Below, piece after piece: positions 16,159 to 25,382 of a stretch of DNA of 64,000 bases; positions within the stretch are counted from its first letter, which is position 1, and the number at the start of each line of letters is the position of its first letter. The notes under the pieces were generated by a model, which ran no database searches, was not told the DNA's origin, and worked only from the letters and a program-made list of their open reading frames with translations. Source of the DNA: Candidatus Poribacteria bacterium (GTDB taxonomy: Bacteria > Abyssobacteria > SURF-5); the NCBI GenBank assembly GCA_016215705.1, contig JACRIR010000053.1, positions 1-64,000 of the forward strand, given 5' to 3'. A program made the position numbers and the translations under genes.

Positions 16159-18073
16159 CCGTGTCAAGCTCCTCCTCGTCGACGACGATGAGGACGACTA
16201 TATTGTCACGCGCGACCTGCTCGCAGAAATCGAGGCTACGCGCTACCACCTGGAGTGGGCCTCTTCGTACGAGTCCGCGCTGGAAGCTGTCGGGCGGAAT
16301 CAGCATGACGTGTATCTGTTCGATTACCGGCTTGGAAGGCATAACGGCCTTGATCTGTTGCGGGAGGCAATCGCTCGAGGAAGCAAGGCCCCCATGATTC
16401 TGCTGACCGGCCAGGGAGACCGTGAAATAGACGTTGAGGCGATGAAAGCCGGGGCGGCTGACTATCTGGTGAAAGGGCGCATCGACTCCCGTCTTCTTGA
16501 GCGGTCCATCCGGTACGCACTTGAGCGGGCCAAATCTCTCGAAGCGCTTCGCAAAAGCGAAGAGAAATACCGAACGCTCTTTGAAGAGTCGAAGGACGTG
16601 GTTTTCGTCAGTTCGCCCGAAGGGCATTTCATGGAGATCAATCCGGCCGGAGTCGACTTGTTCGGCTACTCCTCTCAGGAGGAACTCTTGAGAATTGACC
16701 TTGCTCGTGGGCTATACATGTGCGCGGAGGACCGAAGCAAGTTCCAGGACCAAATTACGGCCGAGGGATTTGTGAAGGACTACGAATTTGTCGCGAAGAC
16801 AAAGGATGGACGGCCACTGAACTTGATTATGAGCGCAACGGTTGTGCGTGATGAGACAGGAGACGTCGCAGCGTATAGAGGAATTATACGCGACATCACG
16901 GAATGGAGAAAACTCGAGGAGCAACTTCTCAAAGCGCAAAAAATGGAAAGCATCGGAACACTGGCGGGCGGAATCGCTCACGACTTTAATAATCTTCTTG
17001 GGGGAATCCTGGGATACATTTCCCTCATAAAAACAAAAGTCGCGAAGGACAGCGATCTTCTTGACTACCTTGACACTATTGAGAAGAGCGGCCAGCGGGC
17101 CGCCGAACTCACGGCGCAGCTTTTGGCGTTCGCCCGAGGGGGGAAATACAACGTCCGTTGCATACCCGTTGACAGCCTCATTGAAGCGACGCTCAATGAG
17201 ATCGGGAATACATTCGGCGAGTCGATTAAAATAGAGACCCGTCTCGCCGAATCGCTTCCCACGATTGAGGCCGACGCGGGACAAATACAGAAAGCGCTCA
17301 TGAACATCTGCCGCAATGCGCGCGACGCAATGCCGAACGGCGGGAAAATATTCATTGAGAGCGGCACGACTGTCCTGGGAGAGGATTATGTAAGAACACA
17401 CCCCGAGACAAAAGCAGGCTATTACGTAACCCTATCAGTGACGGATACCGGCATAGGTATGGACAAGCAGACCATCAAGCGGATATTCGACCCGTTTTTC
17501 ACAACGAAGGCCGTGGGTAAAGGAACGGGCCTCGGCCTGGCTATGGTTTATGGCATAGTCAAGAACCACGGCGGCGACATATACGTGTACAGCGAACCCG
17601 GGCATGGCTCGACGTTCAGGATTTACTTGCCGTCACGCGAGATGATTGAACCCGCGAGATTGGAGGAAACTGAAAACCAGCCGAAGGGCGCGGCAAACGC
17701 TCTTATTCTTATCGTTGATGACGAGCCGGGGATACGGTCTGTGTTGAAAAGCATGCTTGAAAGTTCTTCATATCGGGTGTTGGTGGCTGAAGACGGCGAG
17801 ACGGCGGTTGAGACCTACAAAACCCATAGGGAAGAGATCAATCTGGTTATCCTCGATATGATTATGCCCAAAATGGAAGGCCGCGAGACATTCCTGAAGT
17901 TGAGAGAGATAGACCCTTCGGTCAAAGCCATCCTTTCAACCGGCTACAGTCAAAACGACAAAACCGAGGAGATTCTTCGTGACGGAGTCACAGGATTCAT
18001 ACAGAAACCATTCCAACTCAAGGAGTTGATTTCCAAAGTGGAAAGCGTGCTCGATGGGCAAAAGCAGGCGTAA
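16148..18073 (+). CDS. Receiver-PAS-histidine kinase-receiver hybrid
   Basis: 641 residues, soluble. The first receiver (5-125) has D13-D14, D59 ([12 protein letters not shown]) and K109. A PAS domain (about 135-250) ends in [13 protein letters not shown]. The kinase core has H278 ([14 protein letters not shown]), N390, [16 protein letters not shown] and GTGLGL (459-464). The C-terminal receiver (517-638) has D524/D525, D570 ([13 protein letters not shown]) and K620. The HDFNNLL kinase flanked by two receivers suggests a phosphorelay input at one end and output at the other. It is the last gene of the TonB/binding-protein/kinase set. The next gene lies 44 bp away in the opposite orientation. 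Confidence 0.92.
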   Translation: MDANRVKLLLVDDDEDDYIVTRDLLAEIEATRYHLEWASSYESALEAVGRNQHDVYLFDYRLGRHNGLDLLREAIARGSKAPMILLTGQGDREIDVEAMKAGAADYLVKGRIDSRLLERSIRYALERAKSLEALRKSEEKYRTLFEESKDVVFVSSPEGHFMEINPAGVDLFGYSSQEELLRIDLARGLYMCAEDRSKFQDQITAEGFVKDYEFVAKTKDGRPLNLIMSATVVRDETGDVAAYRGIIRDITEWRKLEEQLLKAQKMESIGTLAGGIAHDFNNLLGGILGYISLIKTKVAKDSDLLDYLDTIEKSGQRAAELTAQLLAFARGGKYNVRCIPVDSLIEATLNEIGNTFGESIKIETRLAESLPTIEADAGQIQKALMNICRNARDAMPNGGKIFIESGTTVLGEDYVRTHPETKAGYYVTLSVTDTGIGMDKQTIKRIFDPFFTTKAVGKGTGLGLAMVYGIVKNHGGDIYVYSEPGHGSTFRIYLPSREMIEPARLEETENQPKGAANALILIVDDEPGIRSVLKSMLESSSYRVLVAEDGETAVETYKTHREEINLVILDMIMPKMEGRETFLKLREIDPSVKAILSTGYSQNDKTEEILRDGVTGFIQKPFQLKELISKVESVLDGQKQA

Positions 18074-18117
18074 GAGACTGTCCCACGATTCTGCAGTCGC
18101 CAATTTGAAAATAGCCC

Positions 18118-19542
18118 TCACACCCCCCCTCCCGTGAGAACCACCTTGATCGTCTTGAGTAGAATAATAAGGTCGAGAACCAAAGATTGATTGACAATGT
18201 AGTAGAGGTCGTATTCGAGCTTTTTCCTCGACGAGTCCAGGGAATCCGCATAGCCGCAATTGACTTGCGCCCAGCCGGTAATGCCCGGTTTCACAAGAAG
18301 GCGAACCGAGTAGTTTGGTATTTTTTCGGAATAATCCTCACTGGCTCGAGATTCGACCGAACGCACGTACTCCTCGACGAACGTCGGTCGCTCGGGTCTC
18401 GGACCAATGACACTCATTTCGCCCTTCAGCACGTTCACAAGCTGAGGCAGTTCGTCGAGTCGCGTCTTGCGAATAAACTTGCCCACCCGGGTGATACGTG
18501 GGTCTTCTTTGTGTGAAAAGACTGCACGCCCATCCTTCTCTGCGTCCATGTGCATGGAACGGAATTTGCAAAGGGTGAAAACACAGCCGTCTTTGCCTAC
18601 ACGCTTCTGACGGTAGAATATGGGGCCACCGGAATCAAGCCTTATGGCAACCGCAGTCAGAAGAAGCAAAGGAGAACAGACGACAAGCCCAAACAGCGCC
18701 GCCGCGAAGTCAAACAATCTTTTGACCTTTCTTTGAAAAGAACTCGTCAACCTCTCGGTGCGATACAAAAGCCATTCGGGCGTGAGGAAATCACAGGGTA
18801 TCCTGCCGAAGAACTCACTGTAGAAACTGAACCTGTCAATCACGCGGATTCCATTGAGTCTGCACTTCACGAGAGTCTGTTTCATTTCGCGAGTCAGCCG
18901 CTCGTACGTGGACGCGATGACAACGCCGTCAGCCGCCAAATCGGAGGCAAGTACTCCCACCTCGTTGCCGTCGCCGAGGATTCTCCATGACTCGACGGAG
19001 GTCTCGGTCGCAGATGTTGGATTGTTGAGCGCCCCAAGCGGGTCGACACTGTTCCAGGAATTGCGATCGATATCATCGAGAAGAGTCTTGCCCGCCTGGC
19101 CTGTGCCGATAATAAGAATTCTCGTCTTCCGTGCGCTCCGACGGCCCAATCTCGATATTATCCGTCGCGATGAGATCGTGCCCAGGAACACTACTCCACC
19201 GATGAGCACAAGGATTGTTCTGCCCAGCCTCAAGGGTAAATGGGCGTAGAAAAGGACGGTTGACAGCAGAAGCGGCGCCACCGTGGCAAGCGCGATGGCA
19301 AGGATTGTGCGATTGCTCCGGATATTGCCACTTGGGTTGTAAAGGTCTGCGACATAGAACGTCGCGGCGTAGAACAGCGAGAGCAGAACCAGCGACAGCA
19401 AATGGGAGTAAATGTAAAGGACACCTTCGCCAATTCCGAGTCTGAGGAACGCAGAACCCAGGAGCGCAACCCAAATGGTGATTTGGTCCGCGCAGGCAAG
19501 CGCCAGTTTACGGCGTGAGATCGTGTGACTTATTATTCGCAT
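18118..19542 (-). CDS. Undecaprenyl-phosphate sugar phosphotransferase (initiating)
   Basis: 474 residues of the WbaP/EPS sugar-transferase type. About five N-terminal membrane segments (15-125), a nucleotide-binding-like middle (ILIIGTGQAGKTLL) and the catalytic bacterial sugar transferase domain (about 270-474). That domain has FYRQKRVGKDG, LCKFRSMHMDAE, KTRLDELPQLVNVLKGEMS, VIGPRPERP and PGITGWAQVNCGY. It transfers a sugar-1-phosphate to undecaprenyl phosphate at the inner membrane, the first step of polysaccharide assembly. It is the last gene read in the large minus-strand operon, four bases after the preceding stop. Confidence 0.95.
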   Translation of the reverse strand: MRIISHTISRRKLALACADQITIWVALLGSAFLRLGIGEGVLYIYSHLLSLVLLSLFYAATFYVADLYNPSGNIRSNRTILAIALATVAPLLLSTVLFYAHLPLRLGRTILVLIGGVVFLGTISSRRIISRLGRRSARKTRILIIGTGQAGKTLLDDIDRNSWNSVDPLGALNNPTSATETSVESWRILGDGNEVGVLASDLAADGVVIASTYERLTREMKQTLVKCRLNGIRVIDRFSFYSEFFGRIPCDFLTPEWLLYRTERLTSSFQRKVKRLFDFAAALFGLVVCSPLLLLTAVAIRLDSGGPIFYRQKRVGKDGCVFTLCKFRSMHMDAEKDGRAVFSHKEDPRITRVGKFIRKTRLDELPQLVNVLKGEMSVIGPRPERPTFVEEYVRSVESRASEDYSEKIPNYSVRLLVKPGITGWAQVNCGYADSLDSSRKKLEYDLYYIVNQSLVLDLIILLKTIKVVLTGGGV

Positions 19543-19546
19543 AATA

Positions 19547-21022
19547 TCAGGTTATCCCGAGCCAATCCACAAGTTTCCTCGAGTCTCCAACCAGTGTCTT
19601 CGGTGAACTGTAATAGAGAGAAGCGCGAGTCTTGGCCTTCTTCAGCAATAACGACGGCTTTCGGTTGTATCGCTCGAACTTCCGGATCGCCGTTCTTGTG
19701 ATTTCGGAGAATTCACCCGGACTCATGTGCAGTGTAAAGCTGTTGTGGGGACTTTGATGGCTGAACTGGCTCCAGTCGCGGTCTTGCGGGAACAAGCCCG
19801 TCTTGACGGAATTCTCGTAGAGCTCCGTTCCCGGATAGGGCGTGAAAATGCTGAAGGTGCACCAGCATGGTCGCAGCGTGTCAATGCTCTCCAATGTCCT
19901 GGCGATGTCACTGATGTCTTCCTGCGGGAATCCGATCATAAAGAAGGCGGACCAGTAAATCTCGTTTCGGTTGAGCATCTCGGCCACCTCCCGCATTTTT
20001 TCCAAAGTTTCTCCCTTTTTTATCGCCTCAAGAATCCGAGGGCTGCCGCTTTCCACACCTACTTCCACATTGTTGCAGCCGGCGAGCTTCATCTCACTGA
20101 TAAGCTCCTCGTCAAGAAGATCGAACCGGGTATTGCATCCCCATTTGACGTCGAGTTGCTCGCTGCGGATCGCTTCACAGAACTCCAGCGTTCTGTTCTT
20201 CCTTAGCGTGAAGCAATCATCCCAAAAAGTAAATTGGCGGGTTCCAAACTTTTCGCGAATGAACCTGATTTCCTCGATGACGTTGTCGACCGACCGATAT
20301 CTCACCTTGTGCGTCCAGACGGTATGCGCGGCGCAATAGGTGCATCTGAAGGGGCACCCCCGGGTTGTAATCATGTTGCCCATGTTTTCCGGATCGACGA
20401 CCCTGTTTCCGAGCAACAGGTCTCGGGCAGGAAAGGGAATCGAATCGAGGTCATCTATGAGTGTGCGGGTTCGGTTGTGTGTGATTACGCCGTCGGGATT
20501 CTTGTAGGATATGCCTTGCACGTTTCTCAAATCGGACTTAGCCCCCAGGGCATCGATGAGCTCGACAATCGTGGTTTCTCCCTCGCCATGGACAACTATG
20601 TCCAACTCGCCGCGCGAGAGAACTTCGCGGGCGCAGTTGGTCGAGTGCGGCCCGCCCATGATAACGGGGGCATGAGGAAACAGTTTCTTGGATATTGCCG
20701 CGACGGAAACGGCAGAGGCGAACTTTACGGTAGGGGCCGTTATGCCGACGACATCGGGGGCATATCGGCGGATGGTCTCCCCTATTTCCTTCCAAACGGC
20801 ATGTCCGTTGTTCCCGAGAGCGTCCAAATACAGGTTGAAAGAGCTTAGTAGCTCGGAAGAACGCAAATAGCGCTGTTTGTCGTGGAATTCCGCATTGTAG
20901 ATTCTGACATCGTGTCCCCGGTTCCTGAGCACGGCAGCGAGGTATCCGATACCCAGCGGAAACCAATCGCATTTGAAGCGCATGAATCTCTGAAATGGAG
21001 GATCAATCAATAGTATTCTCAT
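19547..21022 (-). CDS. B12-binding-domain radical SAM enzyme 1
   Basis: 491 residues. The N-terminal cobalamin-binding-like Rossmann domain (1-150; PDVVGITAPTVKFASAV, VIMGGPHST, DIVVHGEGE) has no DxHxxG motif, as is usual for this radical SAM class. The linker carries IPFPARDLL. The radical SAM core has C223, C227 and C230 (TRGCPFRCTYC), the 4Fe-4S-binding CxxxCxxC. Members perform radical methylations or carbon-skeleton changes; the substrate here is unknown but presumably a sugar or lipid-linked glycan. The ATG overlaps the preceding glycosyltransferase stop by 4 bp. One of four such genes in this operon. Confidence 0.9.
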   Translation of the reverse strand: MRILLIDPPFQRFMRFKCDWFPLGIGYLAAVLRNRGHDVRIYNAEFHDKQRYLRSSELLSSFNLYLDALGNNGHAVWKEIGETIRRYAPDVVGITAPTVKFASAVSVAAISKKLFPHAPVIMGGPHSTNCAREVLSRGELDIVVHGEGETTIVELIDALGAKSDLRNVQGISYKNPDGVITHNRTRTLIDDLDSIPFPARDLLLGNRVVDPENMGNMITTRGCPFRCTYCAAHTVWTHKVRYRSVDNVIEEIRFIREKFGTRQFTFWDDCFTLRKNRTLEFCEAIRSEQLDVKWGCNTRFDLLDEELISEMKLAGCNNVEVGVESGSPRILEAIKKGETLEKMREVAEMLNRNEIYWSAFFMIGFPQEDISDIARTLESIDTLRPCWCTFSIFTPYPGTELYENSVKTGLFPQDRDWSQFSHQSPHNSFTLHMSPGEFSEITRTAIRKFERYNRKPSLLLKKAKTRASLYYSSPKTLVGDSRKLVDWLGIT

Positions 21023-22161
21023 TTTCCCCTCCCATCGAGCAATGACAGATACAACTGCCCTGTTTTTTTAACCATCTTCTCGAGAGTGAAGTTTTGCATT
21101 ACCCTTTCCTTGGCCGCCATCCCGAGAGCGGTTGCGCGGCGCCGGTCGGACAACAGTCCGATAATGGCGGAGGCAAGCGAAGGCGGGTCCCCCGGCGGAA
21201 CAATCGCCGCCGCCTCGCCCACCATTTCCGCTATCCCTCCCACCTCGGTCGCGGCCACGGGCCTCGCGAGCGCCATTGCCTCCAGCAAAGCCCAGGGAAA
21301 TCCTTCCTTCACGGACGAAAGCGCGAAGACGTCGAATGCCGGAACAAACTGTGTGGCGTCTTCCCTGTAACCATAGAAATGAACTCTATCCTTCAATCCT
21401 TTCGACTCCACCTGCGAGCAAATGTCTGCCAGCATCGGACCGTCTCCTATGAGGACCGCATGAACATCCTTCAGGTTGCGGGACACAATCTCGAAGGCAT
21501 CGACAAAGAAGCCAAGCCCTTTGTTAGGATAGAAATTGGCAATCGTTCCTATGACTCTGCTGTTTGGCGGCAGCCCGATGTCTTCTTTGTTGAACCCGCG
21601 GGTCTGCGCCAGGCCGCCGGCGTCTATGCCGTTGTGTATCGTCGTTATCTTGTCCTCCCTGCATACTCCTTTTTGGAGGGCCGAGCGTCGGTCGTAATCC
21701 GAGACTGCAATAATGTGGTCTCCGAGCCGGGCGCCCAGCTTTTCCTCCATGAGCGCGACGTAGTGTCGGAGGCGGCCGGAAGGCTCGTTGAATGAGAATC
21801 CATGGGCCGTGAACACGATGAGTGGAGTGTGCGCCATGGCTGCCGCAAGCCGTCCGACAAGACCGGCCTTTGTGCTATGGGCCGCTACGATGTCGAATTT
21901 CCCCCCTACGATTATTCGATAGAGTTCCTTTGTGCACGCAGCGTCGAGCAAAGGAGACAGGGACCGCTTCAATGTGGGAAGAGACAGAACCGGCACTCGC
22001 GCTCTTTTCAGCCGCTGGATGAGCCGCTCACCTGTTCCACAAACAACCATCGTCTCGAAGACGGTGTTCAGCCGGCTTGAGAGATGAAAGACGTGGTTGG
22101 CCGCACCTCCCGGTTCAGCCTCGGAATTCGTAATGATTCTGAGTATTCGGTGCGACTTCAT
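21019..22161 (-). CDS. Glycosyltransferase family 4
   Basis: 380 residues with a GT-B fold. The N-terminal acceptor half has PGGAANHVFHLSS; the C-terminal donor half has GTIANFYPNKGLGFFVDAF, VLIGDGPM, VHFYGYRED and the EX7E catalytic/nucleotide-sugar motif E286-E294 (KEGFPWALLEAM). It transfers a sugar from a nucleotide donor with retention, in the cytosol or at the inner-membrane face. ATGA overlaps join it to the genes on both sides, so it is firmly inside the operon. Confidence 0.93.
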   Translation of the reverse strand: MKSHRILRIITNSEAEPGGAANHVFHLSSRLNTVFETMVVCGTGERLIQRLKRARVPVLSLPTLKRSLSPLLDAACTKELYRIIVGGKFDIVAAHSTKAGLVGRLAAAMAHTPLIVFTAHGFSFNEPSGRLRHYVALMEEKLGARLGDHIIAVSDYDRRSALQKGVCREDKITTIHNGIDAGGLAQTRGFNKEDIGLPPNSRVIGTIANFYPNKGLGFFVDAFEIVSRNLKDVHAVLIGDGPMLADICSQVESKGLKDRVHFYGYREDATQFVPAFDVFALSSVKEGFPWALLEAMALARPVAATEVGGIAEMVGEAAAIVPPGDPPSLASAIIGLLSDRRRATALGMAAKERVMQNFTLEKMVKKTGQLYLSLLDGRGK

Positions 22162-23315
22162 GAAAGCAACCCCTTTCCACGTGCCACTTCCCGGTAAAGT
22201 TGCTCGGTTTCAGAGACCATCTTTGCGACACTGAAGCATTGCTCAGCACGCTTCCGGCCGGCTGCCCCCATCTCTCTTGCGCGATAGGGCCGACCCAGTA
22301 TCTTGTTGATGGCCTCAGCCAAAGGGCGCGACTGCGCCGGCGGCACAAGCAGTCCCGTGACGCCATGTTCCACGATTTCGGGTATCGCGTCCACCATCGT
22401 CGAAACGACGGGGAGTCCCGCTGCCATGGCCTCCAATAATACAAGTCCGAAACCTTCGCTAAGTGACGGCAAGACAAAAAGGTCCAACTGCGGCAATATG
22501 GCCGCAACATCCGCCCGATATCCAAGAAAGGTGATTTTCTCGTCGAGATGCAAATCGTGAACCTGGGCCCGGAGAGCCCCCGCAATCGCGGTGTCTTCGC
22601 CCCCGATAACCAGTAGATGCGCCTCCTTGTTCGCTTTCAATACCTCCGGCAAGGCATCAAAAAGATACCTATGTCCTTTTGGGGGCATGAGTCGGGCGAC
22701 TACACCAAGAAGTTTTGTTCCCGGTGGAAGACGAAGCTGATTGCGCAGGTCGTTTGTCCCCGGGTCGGATGATTGCTTGACGTCGTATCCGTAGTGGATG
22801 ACCCTCAGTTTTCCGTTGGAAACGCAACCGTTGCGAACCAGATGTTCTCCTACGGCGCGTGAGATTGCGATTATTCTGTCAGCCATAGCAAAACTGATCT
22901 TTGCAATGCTGTTTGTGGGAAATCTGGCGAAACGCCGACTTGTGTTATGCACCGACACAATCACCGATGGGACCCCGCTCCAACGCGCTGCAGGGATTCC
23001 ATAAAGCTGAGACCTCAGGAGATGAACGTGGACGATATCGAATCTCCCTGCCTTCATGAGGTTAGCCAACCTTCCGAAAGCGCGGAGATCGAGCAGGGAG
23101 CCTGTTTTCAGACTGACCGAAGGGATTCCTCTATCCTCGAACTGCGAAACGAGCGAATCCGACCAGCCTGCCGAATCATCGAGATAAGCATAAACCGGCT
23201 CGAAGGCGGAACGATCAAGTCTGCCCAGCAAACAAAGCAGATGCGCCTCGGCGCCGCCCATCGAGATGCTGTTGGTGACGTGGAGAATCTTCAGTTTTCT
23301 GCCAGTTTTGGCCAC
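22158..23315 (-). CDS. Glycosyltransferase family 4
   Basis: 385 residues. N-terminal MGGAEAHLLCLL, donor half with GVVARLMPPKGHRYLFDAL, HLLVIGGEDT, ITFLGYRAD and EX7E residues E287 and E295 (SEGFGLVLLEAM). The start is GTG at 23315 with AAGGA eight bases upstream; it overlaps the end of the deacetylase gene by 25 bp. It overlaps the next gene by ATGA. Probably adds one residue of the repeat unit. Confidence 0.92.
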   Translation of the reverse strand: MAKTGRKLKILHVTNSISMGGAEAHLLCLLGRLDRSAFEPVYAYLDDSAGWSDSLVSQFEDRGIPSVSLKTGSLLDLRAFGRLANLMKAGRFDIVHVHLLRSQLYGIPAARWSGVPSVIVSVHNTSRRFARFPTNSIAKISFAMADRIIAISRAVGEHLVRNGCVSNGKLRVIHYGYDVKQSSDPGTNDLRNQLRLPPGTKLLGVVARLMPPKGHRYLFDALPEVLKANKEAHLLVIGGEDTAIAGALRAQVHDLHLDEKITFLGYRADVAAILPQLDLFVLPSLSEGFGLVLLEAMAAGLPVVSTMVDAIPEIVEHGVTGLLVPPAQSRPLAEAINKILGRPYRAREMGAAGRKRAEQCFSVAKMVSETEQLYREVARGKGLLS

Positions 23316-24196
23316 TGTTCCAGTCCTTTGTAGTTGATGAGACGAATGCTTTGTTTGTGAACGACTTCCTTCAAACGTTCACTCACGAGCGCGGCGCGTT
23401 CTTCTTCCCTCTGTCTTGCGCGCTGGATCGAGCCACCGAGGAAACCAGCGAGCCTGTCGTCCGCGCTACCCGGATGCGTAAGCATCTCACAGATGCCCGG
23501 TCTGACGTGGCGCATGAGGGCTTCATAACGGCCAACAACACTCAAGGACGGCGGCATGAAACAGCTCGGGAGACTGTAAACACGGTTGATTGTTCTCACG
23601 CCGGCGATGCGCAGCGAAGGGCGCCCGCGACGACACAGGGCGCTCGTAAACCTCTTTTTGGCATGTCGCCACGTTACGAAACCATGCAGAATGCTCGAGA
23701 ATCCGTCAAAATTCGGCGGCTCATAGGGGAGTCTTACAGGCATTCGCGTTTCTTCTGCAACCTTGAGAAAGACCTTGAATATGGTTGGAATCATCATGGT
23801 GTTCTGATGGCTGTCGATGTGTGTGGGTTCGATTCCGGCGTCGAGCGTCTTCTGCAACTGAGCGCGTATCTCGGTTTCCACGTGGCTTACACGCAGCCCT
23901 CCACGCAGCCATTGTTTCAACAGAAGGGACCTTGGAAGAAACTTCCCGTCCGGGCCGACCAGAGAAGAGACGCTGTCTGTCCGCGCCACCGGAGACCCGA
24001 AAGTCAAGTTTATATGCACACCTATTCCGAGAGAGGGGTTCCGTTGCGCGTGGGAGACCGCGTCTTCAAACGCCCATGCGTTGGTCATGAGCGTAGTGCT
24101 TGTGACAATGCCATTTCGGTGGCAATCGATTATGGCGTCGTTAACGCCTTCGGTGAGCCCAAACTCGTCGGCGTTGACGATCAGATACGTTTCCAT
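23291..24196 (-). CDS. YdjC/HpnK-type carbohydrate deacetylase
   Basis: 301 residues of the YdjC (ChbG/HpnK) family. Metal and catalytic positions are visible as NADEFGL (D10), GVHINLTFG (H61) and THIDSHQN (H126, H130). The family removes N-acetyl groups from amino sugars such as chito-oligosaccharides or hopanoid glycosides. I chose the ATG at 24196, preceded by GAGAGGA; an upstream start adds a stretch that looks like the neighbouring frame. Placed between an aminotransferase and a glycosyltransferase, it probably deacetylates a hexosamine of the polysaccharide or its lipid carrier. Confidence 0.9.
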   Translation of the reverse strand: METYLIVNADEFGLTEGVNDAIIDCHRNGIVTSTTLMTNAWAFEDAVSHAQRNPSLGIGVHINLTFGSPVARTDSVSSLVGPDGKFLPRSLLLKQWLRGGLRVSHVETEIRAQLQKTLDAGIEPTHIDSHQNTMMIPTIFKVFLKVAEETRMPVRLPYEPPNFDGFSSILHGFVTWRHAKKRFTSALCRRGRPSLRIAGVRTINRVYSLPSCFMPPSLSVVGRYEALMRHVRPGICEMLTHPGSADDRLAGFLGGSIQRARQREEERAALVSERLKEVVHKQSIRLINYKGLEQWPKLAEN

Positions 24197-24245
24197 TTGA
24201 GTTCCTCTCATAGAGAAAATCCCGAGGCACGGAGCCATCCCTCAA

Positions 24246-25337
24246 CTATTTCAGACACTTCTTGAGTGCTGCGCTGACACGCTCCAACTGGCCGTCACGC
24301 ATGCCCTGATGTACGGGCGCGTACGCCAGCCGCCGGCCAATCCTGCTTGCAATCGGGTACCTCGCTTCATCGACCTCGAGCGGGAGGTCCAACCATAACG
24401 GCCTCACAACGATTCCTTCTCGGAGCATCTGCCGTATGAACGACGGCCGGTCTTGTACGAACAAGGGGAATCCCATCGGACTCACTCCGTCAGAGAGCGC
24501 CCGGGGCAGCGGGCAGCCGTTTGCATGGCCGTCGGTCTCGTGGAGCAGAAAACAGTAGTTCTTTCTTCTAAGCGCCACCGTCGCAGATGAATCGACATGG
24601 GACAGGACCCTTGCCGACACACGCGCTGAGCCTCGAAGAACTGGTGTGGCCGCGGCGTCTCTTGTCGCAACGGCTCGCCGCAGGCCCTCGTTCTTCAGGA
24701 GCCAAAGGCGTGGAGAAACACGCAGAAGGTTTTCGGCATATCTTGCGAAGTATCTTGATGTCGAAAGCAATTCAGACAACAGAGGACGTGAGAGAGTCAA
24801 CGAGAAAAGGTGATGCGCCTCATTCCACGCGAGTATGCCGCCGCCGGGCGCAGGAAGAACCTTTCGAATGCTGAAGAATGAAAAAGCGCCGGATGAGCCG
24901 AGGCGCTTGCCGTCCACGCGAGAATAAAGAGCGTGGGCGCAATCCTCAATCAATAGCATACCAGTTCGCTTGCAGAACTCGACCGTCTCTTGCATCGGTT
25001 GCGGGAATCCAAGGTAGTGAATGACGACCATGGCTTCGGCCCGTTCTCTATGCTTTTCGAGCCATTCAAGGTCGGGGCTAAGGTCGTCTCGAAGCTCATA
25101 AAACACGGGAATGGCCTTGACCGCCTTCGTTGCCGAGACCAGAGCGCCACAGCATAGCGCCGGCAGCAGAATCCGTGTCTGCTCCCGCAGCCTCAGCATG
25201 CGGAGACCCAGAGCATACGCATTCCTGCCGCCGGAAGTCAGAATAACGTCCTGCTCCCATGAGAAACCACGCGCGCTTTCTCTACCCAGCAAATCGGCAG
25301 GTCTTGGCGGCGGTTCCGGAGTAATGAGTGATCTCAT
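24246..25337 (-). CDS. DegT/DnrJ/EryC1-like sugar aminotransferase
   Basis: 363 residues. The pattern of PLP-dependent sugar aminotransferases is present: TSGGRNAYALGL near residue 35, LPALCCGALVSAT, VVIHYLGFPQ, the PLP-contacting EDCAHA (131-136) and FSFFSIRKVLPAPGGG, with K159 as the likely Schiff-base lysine. The serine-arginine-lysine context is less common than the usual SxxK but keeps the lysine. It is predicted to aminate a nucleotide-activated keto sugar. The start is the ATG at 25337 (GGGAG upstream); a TTG five codons earlier is possible. An acyltransferase gene precedes it, which fits making an acylated amino sugar. Confidence 0.82.
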   Translation of the reverse strand: MRSLITPEPPPRPADLLGRESARGFSWEQDVILTSGGRNAYALGLRMLRLREQTRILLPALCCGALVSATKAVKAIPVFYELRDDLSPDLEWLEKHRERAEAMVVIHYLGFPQPMQETVEFCKRTGMLLIEDCAHALYSRVDGKRLGSSGAFSFFSIRKVLPAPGGGILAWNEAHHLFSLTLSRPLLSELLSTSRYFARYAENLLRVSPRLWLLKNEGLRRAVATRDAAATPVLRGSARVSARVLSHVDSSATVALRRKNYCFLLHETDGHANGCPLPRALSDGVSPMGFPLFVQDRPSFIRQMLREGIVVRPLWLDLPLEVDEARYPIASRIGRRLAYAPVHQGMRDGQLERVSAALKKCLK

Positions 25338-25382
25338 TCCGACTCCCGGCAAGCTATGCGCAATGATCCACTGTTTCTTGCC

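Noticed and set aside
18074-18117. A possible bidirectional terminator (GACTG/CAGTC stem) between convergent genes.
   Set aside because: The stem is only five base pairs with a long loop and no T-run.
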